Origin: Massospora cicadina
Lineage: Eukaryota; Entomophthoromycota; Entomophthoromycetes; Entomophthorales; Entomophthoraceae
Direction: 5' to 3'
Assembly: GCA_022478985.1 (NCBI GenBank)
Contig: JAKSZP010014886.1
Span: forward strand, 1 to 64,000
Length of the DNA: 64,000 nucleotides
Shown here: one piece after another, positions 44,323 through 55,429 of the stretch
How the letters are laid out: each line of letters starts with the position of its first letter
Position numbering within the stretch: position 1 is the stretch's first letter
The notes under the pieces: generated by a model
Database searches by the model: none
Seen by the model: only the letters and a program-made list of their open reading frames with translations
Told to the model about the DNA's origin: nothing
Program-made: the position numbers and the translations under genes

Positions 44323-45883
44323 CATCCCTTTTGGACCAAAAGGGGGCCAAAGGCCCAAGTGGACCCCCTGTCACAGTTGAGCGACCTGGTGCATGTTTGA
44401 TGAGCACTGGGTAACTGCCCTTCCACCTAGAGATATCTAAATCTCTCCCCTCCCCAACCTAGATAAAATTAGAGGGGACTTGCCAGGAGATCATGCAGGC
44501 CAGGGGCCTTGGGCGGGCCCCTGGGACCTCCCACTTAACAGGGAAAATCAACCAAAATTTTGAAGAAACTGCCAGCGCAAGTATTGGAGCCCGGCCCGCA
44601 GATTCTGGGCTAACAGAGCTGGTCTGGACTGGTCGAGTCCAAGAATTAGATCAGAACTCAATTCAGGTTTTGAACCAGGCCACCAGCGACTCAGACCAGT
44701 TGCCCCCACCCCTCAGAACGGATCTGAGAAGCTCAGATCGCATAGACAACCAAATTGAGAGTTTGGTCCAGGTTGCGGACAACTGAGCACCAGAGACACA
44801 GCCTCCTGGGACAAATCTGGGAAATCTGAACCACTTGAGCTGCCTGACTCGAATAATTAAGGCCTGGATTGGTACCATCGACCTGGTCTGGCCCCAAAAA
44901 TTTTGGAAAATCAGCAAAAGTTTTTATGATTTTTGCCAAGATTTTGGAAACCATCCATCCACTTCCCCACCCGCCAGCTAACCAAACCCCATCGCCAATC
45001 CTCAACCTCCCAATACTTAAGGCAACTGCTCTGTTGATGGGCAGTTGTTGGTTCATTCTCTATTCTCCTTGCGCTTTGTGCTAAAATAAAGCCAATTACC
45101 CCAAATGCCTTGTCGCAGACTCTGCCTGTTGTTTTTCCTAAAAAAATTCTGGCGATTGATCCAGCAAAGCGCGCCGCCGCCCAGATAATTATCCTGATGA
45201 TTGCCAAATGGGTCGTCCAGTTGCTCAACCCTGCCACGCGGTGGTGGATTGTATCCGCGGTGAACTGCCTCACTCTTGATGATGGAGTCAACTCTCCATC
45301 CATTTTTGCATATCCATTAAATGTGAACTCTTCCATTCGCTTTAATGACGGGCTTTCCGAGAGTGCTCCTCTATTGGAGCAGCCTCAGGGAGCCCCTGCC
45401 CTGAGGCTCATGAGCTCGGCCCCCACACCTGGCTCATCCGCCATTGATCCCACCCACCTAAGGGCCCCAGAGTACCCTGACCAAGGGGAACTCAGCCCCA
45501 ACGCTCATCTTGGGCCTGTTTTCCCCTCTGACAGCACCCCTGTTTGTGTAGTGGGTTTTGTGCCGCCCCTCTCTGGCGCACAAACCCACCTGCCCATAAC
45601 TGAAGGCCAGCAACCGCGCACCCTGGAGTATTCATCCTCCCCGCCTCTCCCGCCCTTGGGGGTTGCCCCCACAAGACTCGTGGTTGCCCCCATTGCAACC
45701 ATCTGGTTTGCCTTGGAGAACTTCGGTACATTTATAAACATTTACTTTCCTCACGTCCCTAATAGATCCCCCTTCTTCTAGTCGCATGGACCGCTGTTCC
45801 TTTGGCATTCTGGGCTCTCCACTGGATGCTTACACACCCTGACTTGGAGCCCAGTCTAATTCTTATCAGCTGTTTCCATGACA
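44280..45883 (+). repeat. gypsy-3 3' LTR (1604 bp)
   Basis: Starts TGTAAGTCTTGGGGACC, ends TTTCCATGACA, followed by TSD CTATC. An open frame of 223 codons (45110-45781) lies wholly inside it and is Pro/Ser-rich. The same frame is partly open in the 5' LTR. Confidence 0.95.
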
Positions 45884-45888
45884 CTATC
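45884..45888. repeat. gypsy-3 TSD, right (CTATC)
   Basis: Identical to 38035-38039. Confidence 0.9.
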
Positions 45889-47432
45889 CTCTTGCCCTCC
45901 CTCATTCCACAATTCAATTTTACCTACAAATTGACTATGGGTATTTTTTGTATGCTGACAAGGAAATTATCAAATTGGCCACCTCTGCATTTGCACCAGC
46001 TAGCTTTAATTGATTTCCAACCATTTAAAGGTTACTTTAATATTGGCTTCCAGATAGAGGAGGATGCTGAAGCAGTGGCTTCTATTCCCCTTATTTATAA
46101 AAACACTCCCATACCAACTACCCAAACCCACCTCCCTATAGACACCACAATGGTGGTGTCCTTTGCATCCCTCTTTTCCCACCTCCCACCCCAAATTTTA
46201 TATGATCAGTTGATGGTGGGGCTTCTGGCTTATGGGACTCAGCCCAACCTCATCTTCACTGTTCCTTCTGGTGCAGAGTGCCTTGCTGCCCCTCACGCTA
46301 CTGCTACCATAATGCCACACCAACCTGCCATAGCCCAACAAATACCCCAAGCTTGTATTGCAGTACCACCTGAGTACTTTTTTGAGCCCATATGGATAAT
46401 AGTCACCAGATTTGTCCCCTCTGTTTTGGGTTTGACCATTCCAAAAAATTCTGCCTCATGCCACTTCCTCTGATACAGCTTCAGAGCCCTATTCAGCAGA
46501 TTCTGAATGGGGTATTTTGTTGCCACCTCCCACTTAATTTTCTCATTCAATGGGCAGAGTGGGAAATTGGTCCCTACCAAATCAACCATCCCACATTAAC
46601 CCACCCAATTTATACTCCCATCAATCAGTTTCAGGCTTGGACCACCATTCACACCCAAGCAGCCATTTGAATATTTCCCACCCAAATTTGGCATCCACTA
46701 TTCTTGTGAACCAAAACCCATGGGACCTATTGGCTGATGTTGAAAAATCAGGTAAAGTTATCATGAGTGAGGATTCTGATGAACCTCTCAGCCAGTTCAG
46801 TTATGGTCGGGTCAAAATTTTCCTTCTGACTTTGACAAAACACCATCCCCCAAACGTTTTACTCCTAAACCCAATTTGGCCCCCTGCCAAAGTGACCACC
46901 AGCTCACCTTAGCAAAAGTGGCCTCTCCCCATTTCCACAATCTATGCAAATCAGTGGCCTAATCAGTGGCTTAATTCTAACTGGAGCTGACCATATTCTA
47001 CTACCCCCCTGATTTCCCTGAAGCATCCTGAAGAAAAATCAGTAAATTATTCGATGATGCTGAAGCTGCTGTCATATATGTTGCTAAACTAGCAGATTCT
47101 GACCCACTAGCTAAAACATCTGCCAAAGTTTATCCAATTTTGCCCAACTCCCCAATACCTTTTTCAAGCTGAACATCACTTAAAGGGACTTGTTGAAGCT
47201 GTCTACTAAGCTGAATTTGATGAGGATGAGAGCTCAATTTTACACTGCCATCTATCCAAACTATGCTGATGCCCCAAATCCCTGGCTCTCTGCTTTAGTC
47301 CATTTCTACAATTATAATGGTATTGTAATGAAGATGTATCTGCAGAAAAGCTGCCTGACCCCCCTCACCCTCTGCCATGGTGGGTTAGCAGTTTCTTCTC
47401 CCCTCTTGGTTGCAGGTTTTGTTTTGGGTTAA
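45884..47432 (+). pseudogene. Half-LINE copy A ORF, 3' part with CCHC knuckle
   Basis: The frame to 46473 encodes 'GYFNIGFQIEEDAEAVASI' and 'LYDQLMVGLLAYGTQPNLIF', matching copy B. A CCHC motif 'CPLCFGFDHSKKFC' (C-X2-C-X4-H-X4-C) follows around 46405-46450 in another frame. The C-terminal part (47190-47432) has 'ADAPNPWLSALVHF' and ends in a Pro/Ser/Leu-rich tail at 47432, about 50 bp before the shared LINE tail. No RT motif is present. Broken by frame changes near 46390 and stops near 46910-47170. I infer an RNA-binding ORF1/Gag-like protein. Confidence 0.7.
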
Positions 47433-47655
47433 TCATTCTGTTCATTCATTTGTTCAGTTCTTTTGCTCTTTGAGTATCTGTAATGTCCATCTCTTGGTCT
47501 GCATACCTCAAAATAAATTTTAAATTTTTAGTGTTATATGTAGCCAAGGTGTTAAATAACTTTAATGCTCATATTGCAATGCGCCACAGCTGCAAGCCCG
47601 CAAGGAATTATATTAGGTTCTAATACCAGTTTTGAAGAGGTTCATGGGAATATCT

Positions 47656-47951
47656 TTTATTTAATTGAGGCAAGCTTACCAGGGGACGGACATTATGAAA
47701 TGAAAAAGAGAAAGAAAGTAATAACATGAAACCTGAGTAGGGTCAACTCTGTCATAGAAAATTTTTCACCTCTGAATCAGGACTCAGATTTTTCTGGTTA
47801 TGTCATGGGTAAGGTTTTTGTGTTATTAGACCTACTAACCACAAATAGCTTCCTTCAGCTGGCATTCTGATTGATGTGCAAAGGGTAGGAATCGAACCTG
47901 CAACCTATAGGTTGGTAGCTGTATGACCTACTAACTCACCTTCCACCCCCT
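47656..47951 (-). mobile_element. tRNA-headed SINE inside gypsy-4
   Basis: Minus strand: head GGGGGTGGAAGGTGAGTTAGTAGG (A-box-like), then GCAGGTTCGATTCC (B-box, an almost perfect tRNA form), and the LINE-2-type tail ATAATGTCCGTCCCCTGGTAAGCTTGCCTCAATTAAATAAAA. The flanks GTTCATGGGAATATCT (47640-47655) and GTTCATGGTAATATCT (47952-47967) form a 16-bp TSD with one mismatch. The B-box is the best preserved of the SINEs here. Confidence 0.85.
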
Positions 47952-47982
47952 GTTCATGGTAATATCTATATGATAAATTATC

Positions 47983-49666
47983 TCCACTGATGCTGTTGGG
48001 CATTTACCTTTGCAGATCAAAGATAAGAATGCTGTAGGTCAAGTTCTTTCAAAAAAAGGAAATGTCGGCCATTTACAATACTCCAATGTTGTTAAGGGCT
48101 CATTTATTAAAGATAATATTTAAAAAGTTGAGAAAATTGGCAGAAAGTCCCTGGCTGATTCTCAGTGGAACCCCATTAATTGGAGAAACACCAGTTCAAA
48201 ACCTGTACGGGCACTAGTAAAATCAGCTGGTTGGATTAATCCAACCTCACCATGGACTTTGGGGTTACCATCAAAAGGCACACCCCCAACCCCAACAAAG
48301 TCCTCCAATGCACCTGCGTGGGGACCCCTGTCAAGAGAGTGTCTGTAACTCTCTCGTTCCCAGCAAGGTGATGTGGGATGCAAACCCACATTGCTAGGGA
48401 ACTAGCCATTAGGAGAATGGGAAGGAAGGCACCTCAAACTGTGCCTGTGCAAAAGGCACCCCAGGCAAGGGTGTAAAGCGCAACATAAAGTACCAGGTAA
48501 GTCAGGAATATCACCGCTTGAGTGGACCCCAAAGGGGAGTCCATAATCAAGTGTAACTTGGTGTCAGGGGCCTTGGGTGCCTCGATCTGGAGGGGACCTG
48601 GGCGACCCAAGGGGGCACCTGGGATTTTTGTAAATTGCGATAAAAGGTAGTGGCCCACATAGTTGGAGACCTCCCCAAAGAGGTCCACCACCAAGTTTGC
48701 CCAAGGGACCATTGGTAAAAAATGTAAAATAATGGGAAAATTTTTAAAGAAAGTCAACCAATGAGGAAAGTTGGTCACAAAAACCATATATAAAGTGGGC
48801 TGGGGAAATTTAGGTTCTGCGGAGGTGCGCCCAAGCCTTGATGCTCCAATAAACAGATGCTTCCATCCATTTTTGTAAAATACACCAAAAGTGCATTCAC
48901 TTGAGTAATCAATTGAAACCATATTTTACCTGAACTTAAAATTTCATAAACTTGAATGGGCTTTGAACCCCTGCTCTCCAATTAACCGAATTGAACCATC
49001 TTTGTTTAAAACATAAATCATTTGTTTCAGTGCCTGGGCCGAGATAAGAGGCTGGGCATTTTTCACCCCATTAGTATCAACCTGAGCATGCTTGTATTGC
49101 ACCCAGCGTTGATCTAAGGTGTGTTTCAGGTCAGGAAGAGCCTGAAGTTTCACCTTCTGGGCCTCCTGTCGCCCACCCTTATCTCTAGCATCAGTTCCTA
49201 CTATAATGTCATCCAACCATGACAACCCCCTTTTATAGGCTTGGCGGGGGTCTCCCAAGGTGCAAGAAATTTCTCAGGTGGTTATTGGCTCAAGTTCATA
49301 AAAATGTTACCTCATGGGTACATTTGGGCCAATCAGAATTCCCCTTCCTTCCTTCCTCTTCCTTGAAGTGAGGTTCTGAGTTATGATACGCTATTACTGC
49401 ATATTTCCTAATTCTGACTCATGCAGGCTATTCTGAACATATTCCCAAATTCCCCCTCGACCTTCAAAATTACTTTAAATACTAGAAAGTTGGGGGTAAA
49501 GAATCATTGTTTTCCCCTTATTGCGCTCCTATTAAAAATCACAAAAATCCAAATTTTAGTAGTGCTTATTTATTTATTTCATTTTCTTTACAAATCTTTG
49601 TGGAATCCAGCAGGCGTTAAGCACCAGCGAGCAAATATCATCTGGATTCCCACAGATGTGCCTCCA
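47983..49666. other. Block foreign to gypsy-4 with unrecognised minus-strand ORFs
   Basis: In gypsy-2 the sequences equivalent to 47970-47982 and 49667 onward are about 17 bp apart, so about 1.7 kb has been added here. No clean terminal repeats or TSD were found. The minus strand holds the ORFs described separately. Confidence 0.5.
48434..49258 (-). pseudogene. Unrecognised protein-like ORFs with internal 'DGSI' repeat
   Basis: Frames at 49258-48944 and 48922-48434 (overlapped by 48981-48775) read as one decayed protein. It contains 'GGRQEAQKVKL', 'LPDLKHTLDQRWVQYKH', a repeated unit ('YVLNKDGSIRLIGEQGFKA' and 'VYFTKMDGSICLLEHQGLGA'), and a C-terminal part with a hydrophobic run ('VIFLTYLVLYVALYTLAW') that could span a membrane. 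The 'KL-x-AL-x2-LK-x-TL-x-QRWV' stretch recurs at 58954-59139. I do not recognise the family. It may be a further retroelement or a captured gene. Confidence 0.45.
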
Positions 49667-50269
49667 CCTTTGAGGCGCCTAACATAAGCCATCAGGAGGT
49701 TAACGACCCTTTCAATAAGGTCATCTCCTCAGATTTAATATTAACTCAGACTTATGTTTGTTTCAGTAAGTCTGATAGTAATAAGATCATCTGGTAAATT
49801 TAAAACCCCTGGAGCATTATGCTAATTGGTGTCATAGTCTAAGTTCTAAATCCAGGGTTCATTCTGTGAACCCTGTGAAGGAGGAGGGCTTGAGAAAAGA
49901 CAGGGCAGAGTAGAACTGGAATCTTCTATTTTTGCTCCCTTAAAAAATCACAGGTAAGAAATAATTCTCAGAACCTCATCTTATAATCAATTTTCTAATT
50001 ATGACGCCCCACCTTTGGCATTTAACAAGTGATATTGGATGATATGGTAGAATTTTAACCTGCATCAACAATTATGTGAGGCTGAGTTGGCACAGGAAAT
50101 AGTAGTAAAGCCTTATGCTCACCAATTGTAATAGCAATAGCATACAGTCATCTTAGGTAATATCCTTAAGCTAGATGGCTTCCTGATGGCCATGCCTTTT
50201 AAAACTTAAGATGGATTAAGCCCTCTTTTGCTGACCTAAAATCAAATTTTATGTCAAACGGACACTCTG

Positions 50270-53200
50270 GATGTTAACTTAATCAATGCGTCTGATGCTT
50301 ATACTTCTGAATGCACGTACATTGATATTACAATTAATAAGATAAAGTAAGAGCTATCATGGACAGTTAGGTACTGTTTAACATCATGTCCACTAAATTA
50401 GTAAACAACTTGGTCTGGCACTAGAAATCAGCTATTGAAAAGTTCAAAGTACCGCAGAGCCTCAGATACCACTTTGCTGGAAGTATATAGTCCTTTCCAC
50501 TGAGGTTTGGCTCACTAGTGATTTTGGCTTTAGATATAGTGTTACCCTATCCATGATTTTATGTTTGCATCTGAACCTCTTTTATGAGGAGATATAGGAA
50601 TTAAGCTTATTTAAAAAGTTTTAAATCCTTTTTAAGTAAACCTACTTCTTTACTACAAAAGGAAAAACAAGGTCACAATGCAATGAAATTAGGAGGTTGT
50701 GAACTGCATATAAAGATGGTATAGTGTCAATAAAAAATCAATTAATTTTTGGCCGTAATTAACAATTTCCTACTCATATTATGGAATCCAAGTGAATTCC
50801 TCTGAGGGCTCATCATAATCTAATTATTATGGCTGGTCACCAATTTATAATGGGGACTGAAATTAAACTCATAATTCCCCAAGGGTTATGTGGCAGAATC
50901 TTTGCACCAATTTGCTTGTCTAATCTAAAACCTGTCACTGTCTAAGGACAATTCTTCTCAATGCTGATGAAATCAGGTACTATTGGCTAACCTATACAAT
51001 TACCCTCTTTTTATAAAGTGGCATCAGGTTGTCGCTTTTGTGCATCTTTTACCAGCTGAAGAAGTGCAGAATATTTATGATTTTGGTATAATAAGAAACT
51101 GGGCCTCTGTGGTGATAAAGACTAGTATGCTTGTTTGCTGAGTTTCTCTTGAAAGCCTTTTTTGGTTAATGGGGAAGAAGGACCAAGCTTTGATATTTTA
51201 TAAATTTAGTACCTTTTTGCCAAAGATGATTTTGATTTGGTATGTTCACGCAATATGTTACACCAGATGATACCAGAAATTATTTTTATTAATCTCTGGC
51301 TTTTTATTCGCTCAAAAAGTGGCATATGAATTGTTAAATAAAGATATTAAACAACTTGTGCATCAGAGGATGTTTATGCCATCCAATAGTCCTTGGGTTG
51401 CCCTGGTGCAAAAATATAAAAGAAGGATGGAATTACTTAAGTGGTAATAGACTATTAAAAAGCTCAACATTATTACCAAAAAGATGTACTATTCTTTGCC
51501 ACGGATCAAAGATGCACTAGAGCACTTGAGCAGCGCTTAATACTTCTCAACAATGGATTGATCTCTGGCTATTAGAAGATTGAGCTTCCAAAGTGAGGGA
51601 GGAGAAGTGAGCTATGATAGCTTCCCAGGGTCTATATTAATCCACTTAGATGCTGCAAGAGATATGAAATGCCCTCACAACCTTTCAATGGGCTATGGAA
51701 TGCATACTAAAAGTTTAAAAGATTTCTTGTTCCTAGTATATTTTAGTGATATAAACGTTATCTCTAGAACAATTAAATTAACACTTAAAACGCTTGGAAG
51801 AAGTCTTCCTCCACCTTACCAAGGCTGATTTTATGATTAAATTAATAAGTGCAACTTTTTCTACGGTCAACTTTAATACTGAGAGGTTGTCATTGGCAAA
51901 CATGGCCTACAGCCCCAGCTAGAAAATATTGAAGCCATCTAATTAATGATGCGCCCAAGCAGCAAGTGCAGCATCCAAGTGTGACTTAGGATAGTTAGCT
52001 ACAATTGCTGTTTTGTGGAAAATCTTTACAAAATAGATGAACCCTTATTTCATTTCTCAAAAAACGGGGTAAAATTTTAGTGGATAGAGAACTGCAAGCT
52101 GGCCTTTGACAAATTAAGATTGCGCCTCACCAAAGCGCTGATACTTATTTTGTCCTACTTTAATAAGTTGTTTATTATTCAGATGGACGCATCCCTCACC
52201 GTGTAGGGGTAGTGTTATCCCAGTTTAATTCTGAGGGGACAGAATCCACATTGCTTACTGCATCTAAACGCTGGTTATACATGAATGAAACTGTAGTGTT
52301 ACCAAAATAGAGTTTCTAGCCGTCAATCATGCTTGTAAAGCTATTTTGGGTTTACATTCACCGAGTAAATTATACTTTGGTAACTTATCATGACTCATTG
52401 TAGTGGCTAAAATCTTAAGTAACCTGAAGGATGGCTGGCCCACTAAGCTTTAAAATTAAAAGCATATGGCTTTGAAATCTAACACCGCCCTGTAGTTAAG
52501 CATCAAAACATGTACGGCCTATCTCAGTTTCCCATTGTAACCTTGTTGGATAATCCAGCTGACAAATTGTTTGATAATATGGTACCCCAGAAATTTGGTA
52601 ATGAACCTGCAGAGGTTCAATGTACATTGGAAAAACTGAGGCAGAATATCTTTTCAAAGAACAGGAAGCTGTATAAGGTTGATGATGTACACCCATTTGT
52701 TTCATAGGTTTAACAGGTGGATTAACTTGATTATCTTGGACTATAAGGAGATGAGAAATTAATGATATAAGATAATGTTTGAACAACTGCGATACCATTA
52801 TTATAAGGGTTCCATTCTTTTAATATTCACAAGACTCTTAACTGTTGCAAAAAATGGCAATATGAAGCTCTTTACCAGAAGGCCGCTTCCAATCAATCAG
52901 TCAAACCCAACTTTGCCTAGCAAACCATCTCTATTGAATTTGTGGGCCACTTGGTCAATATCTGCAGGCAATTTAAGTATATAAATTGTAGCCATTAATC
53001 ACCTCACTAACTGGGTGGAGACCAAAGCAGTTAAGAACTTAGGCGCTATGACCACTGATATGTCTATTTTAGAGAATATAATTTAATGGCAAAGGAACAT
53101 GCAACGGGATGTTATGAGGAATTTGGGTTTTGAATTTCATAGTTTTTCATCCAAATTACATTTGTATTATGATTTACTAAGTCAATAATTTAATGGCATG

Positions 53201-53660
53201 GTTTTAATTCATTATAATGGATAATGGGACTAACTTTACATCCCAAATAATAGCTAAATTCAATGAACTGATGGGTATAAGGGGGGTATTATCCTCGCCA
53301 TATCACCTTGAGACTAACGGTACTGTTGAAAGAGTAAATAGGACTCATGTGGATATGTACTTAAGTTGGTTAATGGCAAAGCGTCCAATTGGAACCTTTT
53401 TCTGCCTTCTACCAAATTTGCATATAACATTGCTTATCATTTAGACATGGGGCACTCACTGTTTGAGATTTTATATGGGAAGCATCCCGCGCTACCCCCA
53501 CTATTAAACTCATGTTTTTATGAAGAAAGAATGAGGTACAATGGATATTTTGAGAATCCCACTCAGATATCATTCAGTTGCAAAGCGCCCCATACTTTAA
53601 TTCACTGGCTTGGAAAGTTAGGGCTAGGAAACATGATAACGAGGATTTTCATGCCTTAAC
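50270..53660 (+). pseudogene. gypsy-4 pol remnants
   Basis: Protease-like 'FNIMSTKLV' is near 50375. The RT catalytic box is decayed to 'VYFSDINV' near 51740. RNase H remnants lie at 52150-52480. Integrase is best preserved at 53217-53659, with 'MDNGTNFTSQIIAKFNELMG', 'SSPYHLETNGTVERVNRT' and 'FAYNIAYHLDMGHSLFEILYGKHPALP', the central and downstream parts of the catalytic core. Frames change throughout. It parallels the gypsy-2 pol. Confidence 0.75.
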
Positions 53661-53943
53661 TACCTTTGGCATAGCATATTTGGTATGTTATTAAGATACT
53701 CATGGCTTTGGAAGCACTAGCAAATTAGAGAATATTTAAAAAACCCTTTGAGATCATATAGAAGACATATACTGATGCTTATACTCTGAAGTATCCCACT
53801 AAAGGGCTACCTTATCAATTGGGTACATGCTATGTTACCTAAACAGTACTATCAGCCCTCTGGCCTCATGGCCACGGGCTCTCATTAGCTCAACAGACCC
53901 CCACTCATCTTTGTTCCCTGATACTTGGTCAAGTGGGGGAAAT

Positions 53944-54807
53944 TGTAATTGGTTGACCAAACTTCAATTTATAGTTCACTTAATAAACAACTAATTCAAA
54001 GATAAAGGGTTCAATTGCAATTACTTCTCCCTTCAGGACCTGTTTTATAAGCAGTTGCTAAACTTGTATTATATTACTTTTGGCAACCTTGGCCATGTCT
54101 GCCAGATATTAGTGAATACAAAGGAAGATCCAATCCTCACTCCCCATTGGTGCAACTCGATTCCCTGATATTTTGATTACCTTGCCTTGTGGCCTTGGTT
54201 TCATATCATTTATCATCTATTATATACTACTCATTATCTGCACAACGCTGGTGTAAAACTTGTCATTAATTAGGCTTATATTTATTCTCCTTGACCTAAT
54301 CTCACAGTATACTCACTCTAATAGGCTAACTACTGCAATTATAATTTTATCCCAAATTTCTGCCTTAGTGGCCCTGTATTTTCTCATTATGTGATTGATA
54401 CAAAATTTCTTAATGCTGTTACACTGTCAAATAATTTCACTAATAGGAAGGGAGGATGAGAGGAGCATATCAGAAGGGAATTAGCATTATGAAGAGGGTT
54501 GAAATAACATCGATGAATCCCCCCCTTGGGTTGGGACCATCTAGTACTAAAAAAAAAAGAGGGTTGAAATACATTATTGGGTGTAAAGCCTACAAGGAGA
54601 AGAAGACTATTCTTTGTAAAGACCCAAAGCGACTGCCTGTAGTCAAAATTATAGTGAACTTATTCTTAAAATTACAAAAAAAACCTATTTGTAAAAGATA
54701 AGAAGATTTCTTTGTGTTTTAAAAGAATTCTGTCTTCATATAGGGCCTTGTATTTGTGTCTTCGTTACCCTATGCACTTTAGATATGACTCCCATGTCAG
54801 TATTCCA
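53944..54807 (+). repeat. gypsy-4 3' LTR
   Basis: Preceded by a purine tract AAGTGGGGGAAAT, starts TGTAATTGGTTGACCAAAC, and aligns with the gypsy-2 LTRs. The end near 54807 is approximate. Confidence 0.7.
54507..54557 (+). mobile_element. 51-bp extreme 5'-truncated non-LTR insertion
   Basis: ACATCGATGAATCCCCC... CTAGTACTAAAAAAAA is flanked by AGAGGGTTGAAATA (54493-54506 and 54558-54571), a perfect 14-bp TSD. It consists of nothing but the tail also seen at the end of the SINE at 56127-56311. Confidence 0.85.
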
Positions 54808-55339
54808 GCCTGAACTGAAAGTTCAGATACTCATGACAGTGGGATTTGACACTAAACTAAAGTATTAATAAAATGCCATACCAGGGATTATTGAAACTAA
54901 AGAATTAAACACTCCTAATGTCAGAGTCTAAACATGATACAGACAATTAAATGTTGCTACTACAAACAATTAATAAGATGTTGCAGAAAACCTGGTTAGC
55001 AAATCAGTATGAATCTTGGCTTGAAAGCGCCAGGCAATCTTCTCAACAATTAACTAATTTCACATGAATATCAGTTTATTAAATAGAATGTATCATATTC
55101 TTTCTGCAACAACTTTGGTTGCTACTATTATAGCAAATTTCACTGATTTTAATTAATTTGGGGAACTTTTTCCTAAAATGTTGTTAGCTTAAAGGATTTA
55201 AAAACTTTTTCGCTGGTGGCTTTGGTGCCTAAACTTTTCCCAGTTGATTGGATTTCATCCCCCACTTTCCAACAGCCCCTGTGCCAATCTCAACATTATC
55301 TTTACTTTATATAGGTTATGCATAATTTCCTAATGGATA
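54808..55339. other. No recognisable feature
   Basis: AT-rich, no long open frame, no repeat match within the window. Confidence 0.5.
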
Positions 55340-55429
55340 AGAATTACACCTAAATTTTAAATTTTATTTGAGGTACGCCAACCAGGGACAGACAGTACCA
55401 AAAATTCAAGACAAAACAAAAGAGCTTGA

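Larger units (their letters stand above)
38040..45883 (+). mobile_element. Chromodomain Ty3/gypsy retrotransposon (gypsy-3) with 1.6-kb LTRs
   Basis: A 7.84-kb GC-rich element bounded by TG...CA LTRs and a perfect CTATC TSD. Internal order is gag, protease, RT, RNase H, integrase, chromodomain, then a polypurine tract, which is the chromovirus order. It inserted into the half-LINE, so it is younger. Its pol frame carries several stops, many explainable as Gln or Arg/Trp codons turned into stop by C-to-T or G-to-A changes. A relative in the opposite orientation is at 1.2-4.3 kb. Confidence 0.95.
37800..47527 (+). mobile_element. ORF1-only LINE derivative (half-LINE copy A), split by gypsy-3
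   Basis: Segments 37800-38039 and 45884-47527 together form a unit of about 1.9 kb, matching the minus-strand copy at 55355-57424. It encodes an ORF1-like protein with a CCHC knuckle and then goes straight to a LINE 3' tail (TAATGTCCATCTCTTGGTCTGCATACCTCAAAATAAATTTTAAA). No endonuclease or RT sequence lies between. The left boundary is approximate, and no TSD was found. Confidence 0.65.
47528..54807 (+). mobile_element. Old Ty3/gypsy, same family as gypsy-2 (gypsy-4), 5'-truncated
   Basis: Internal sequence from 47530 matches gypsy-2 from 26060, and its 3' LTR (53944-54807) matches the gypsy-2 LTRs. No 5' LTR is seen; the left end abuts half-LINE copy A. It carries a SINE (47656-47951), a foreign block at about 47983-49666, and a 51-bp tail insertion in the LTR. 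Confidence 0.75.

Noticed and set aside
47875..47951. Genuine tRNA gene on the minus strand
   Set aside because: The A and B boxes are good, but acceptor pairing is missing and the unit continues into a LINE tail with a flanking TSD, so it is a SINE head.
48160..48330. Another SINE (CCAGTTCAAAACCTGTACGGGC resembles a B-box)
   Set aside because: No head, shared tail or TSD could be matched around it, so only the short similarity remains.
47983..49666. 9-bp TSD around the foreign block in gypsy-4 (CCACTGATG / CCACAGATG)
   Set aside because: Too short, imperfect and not exactly at the alignment break. It could easily be chance.
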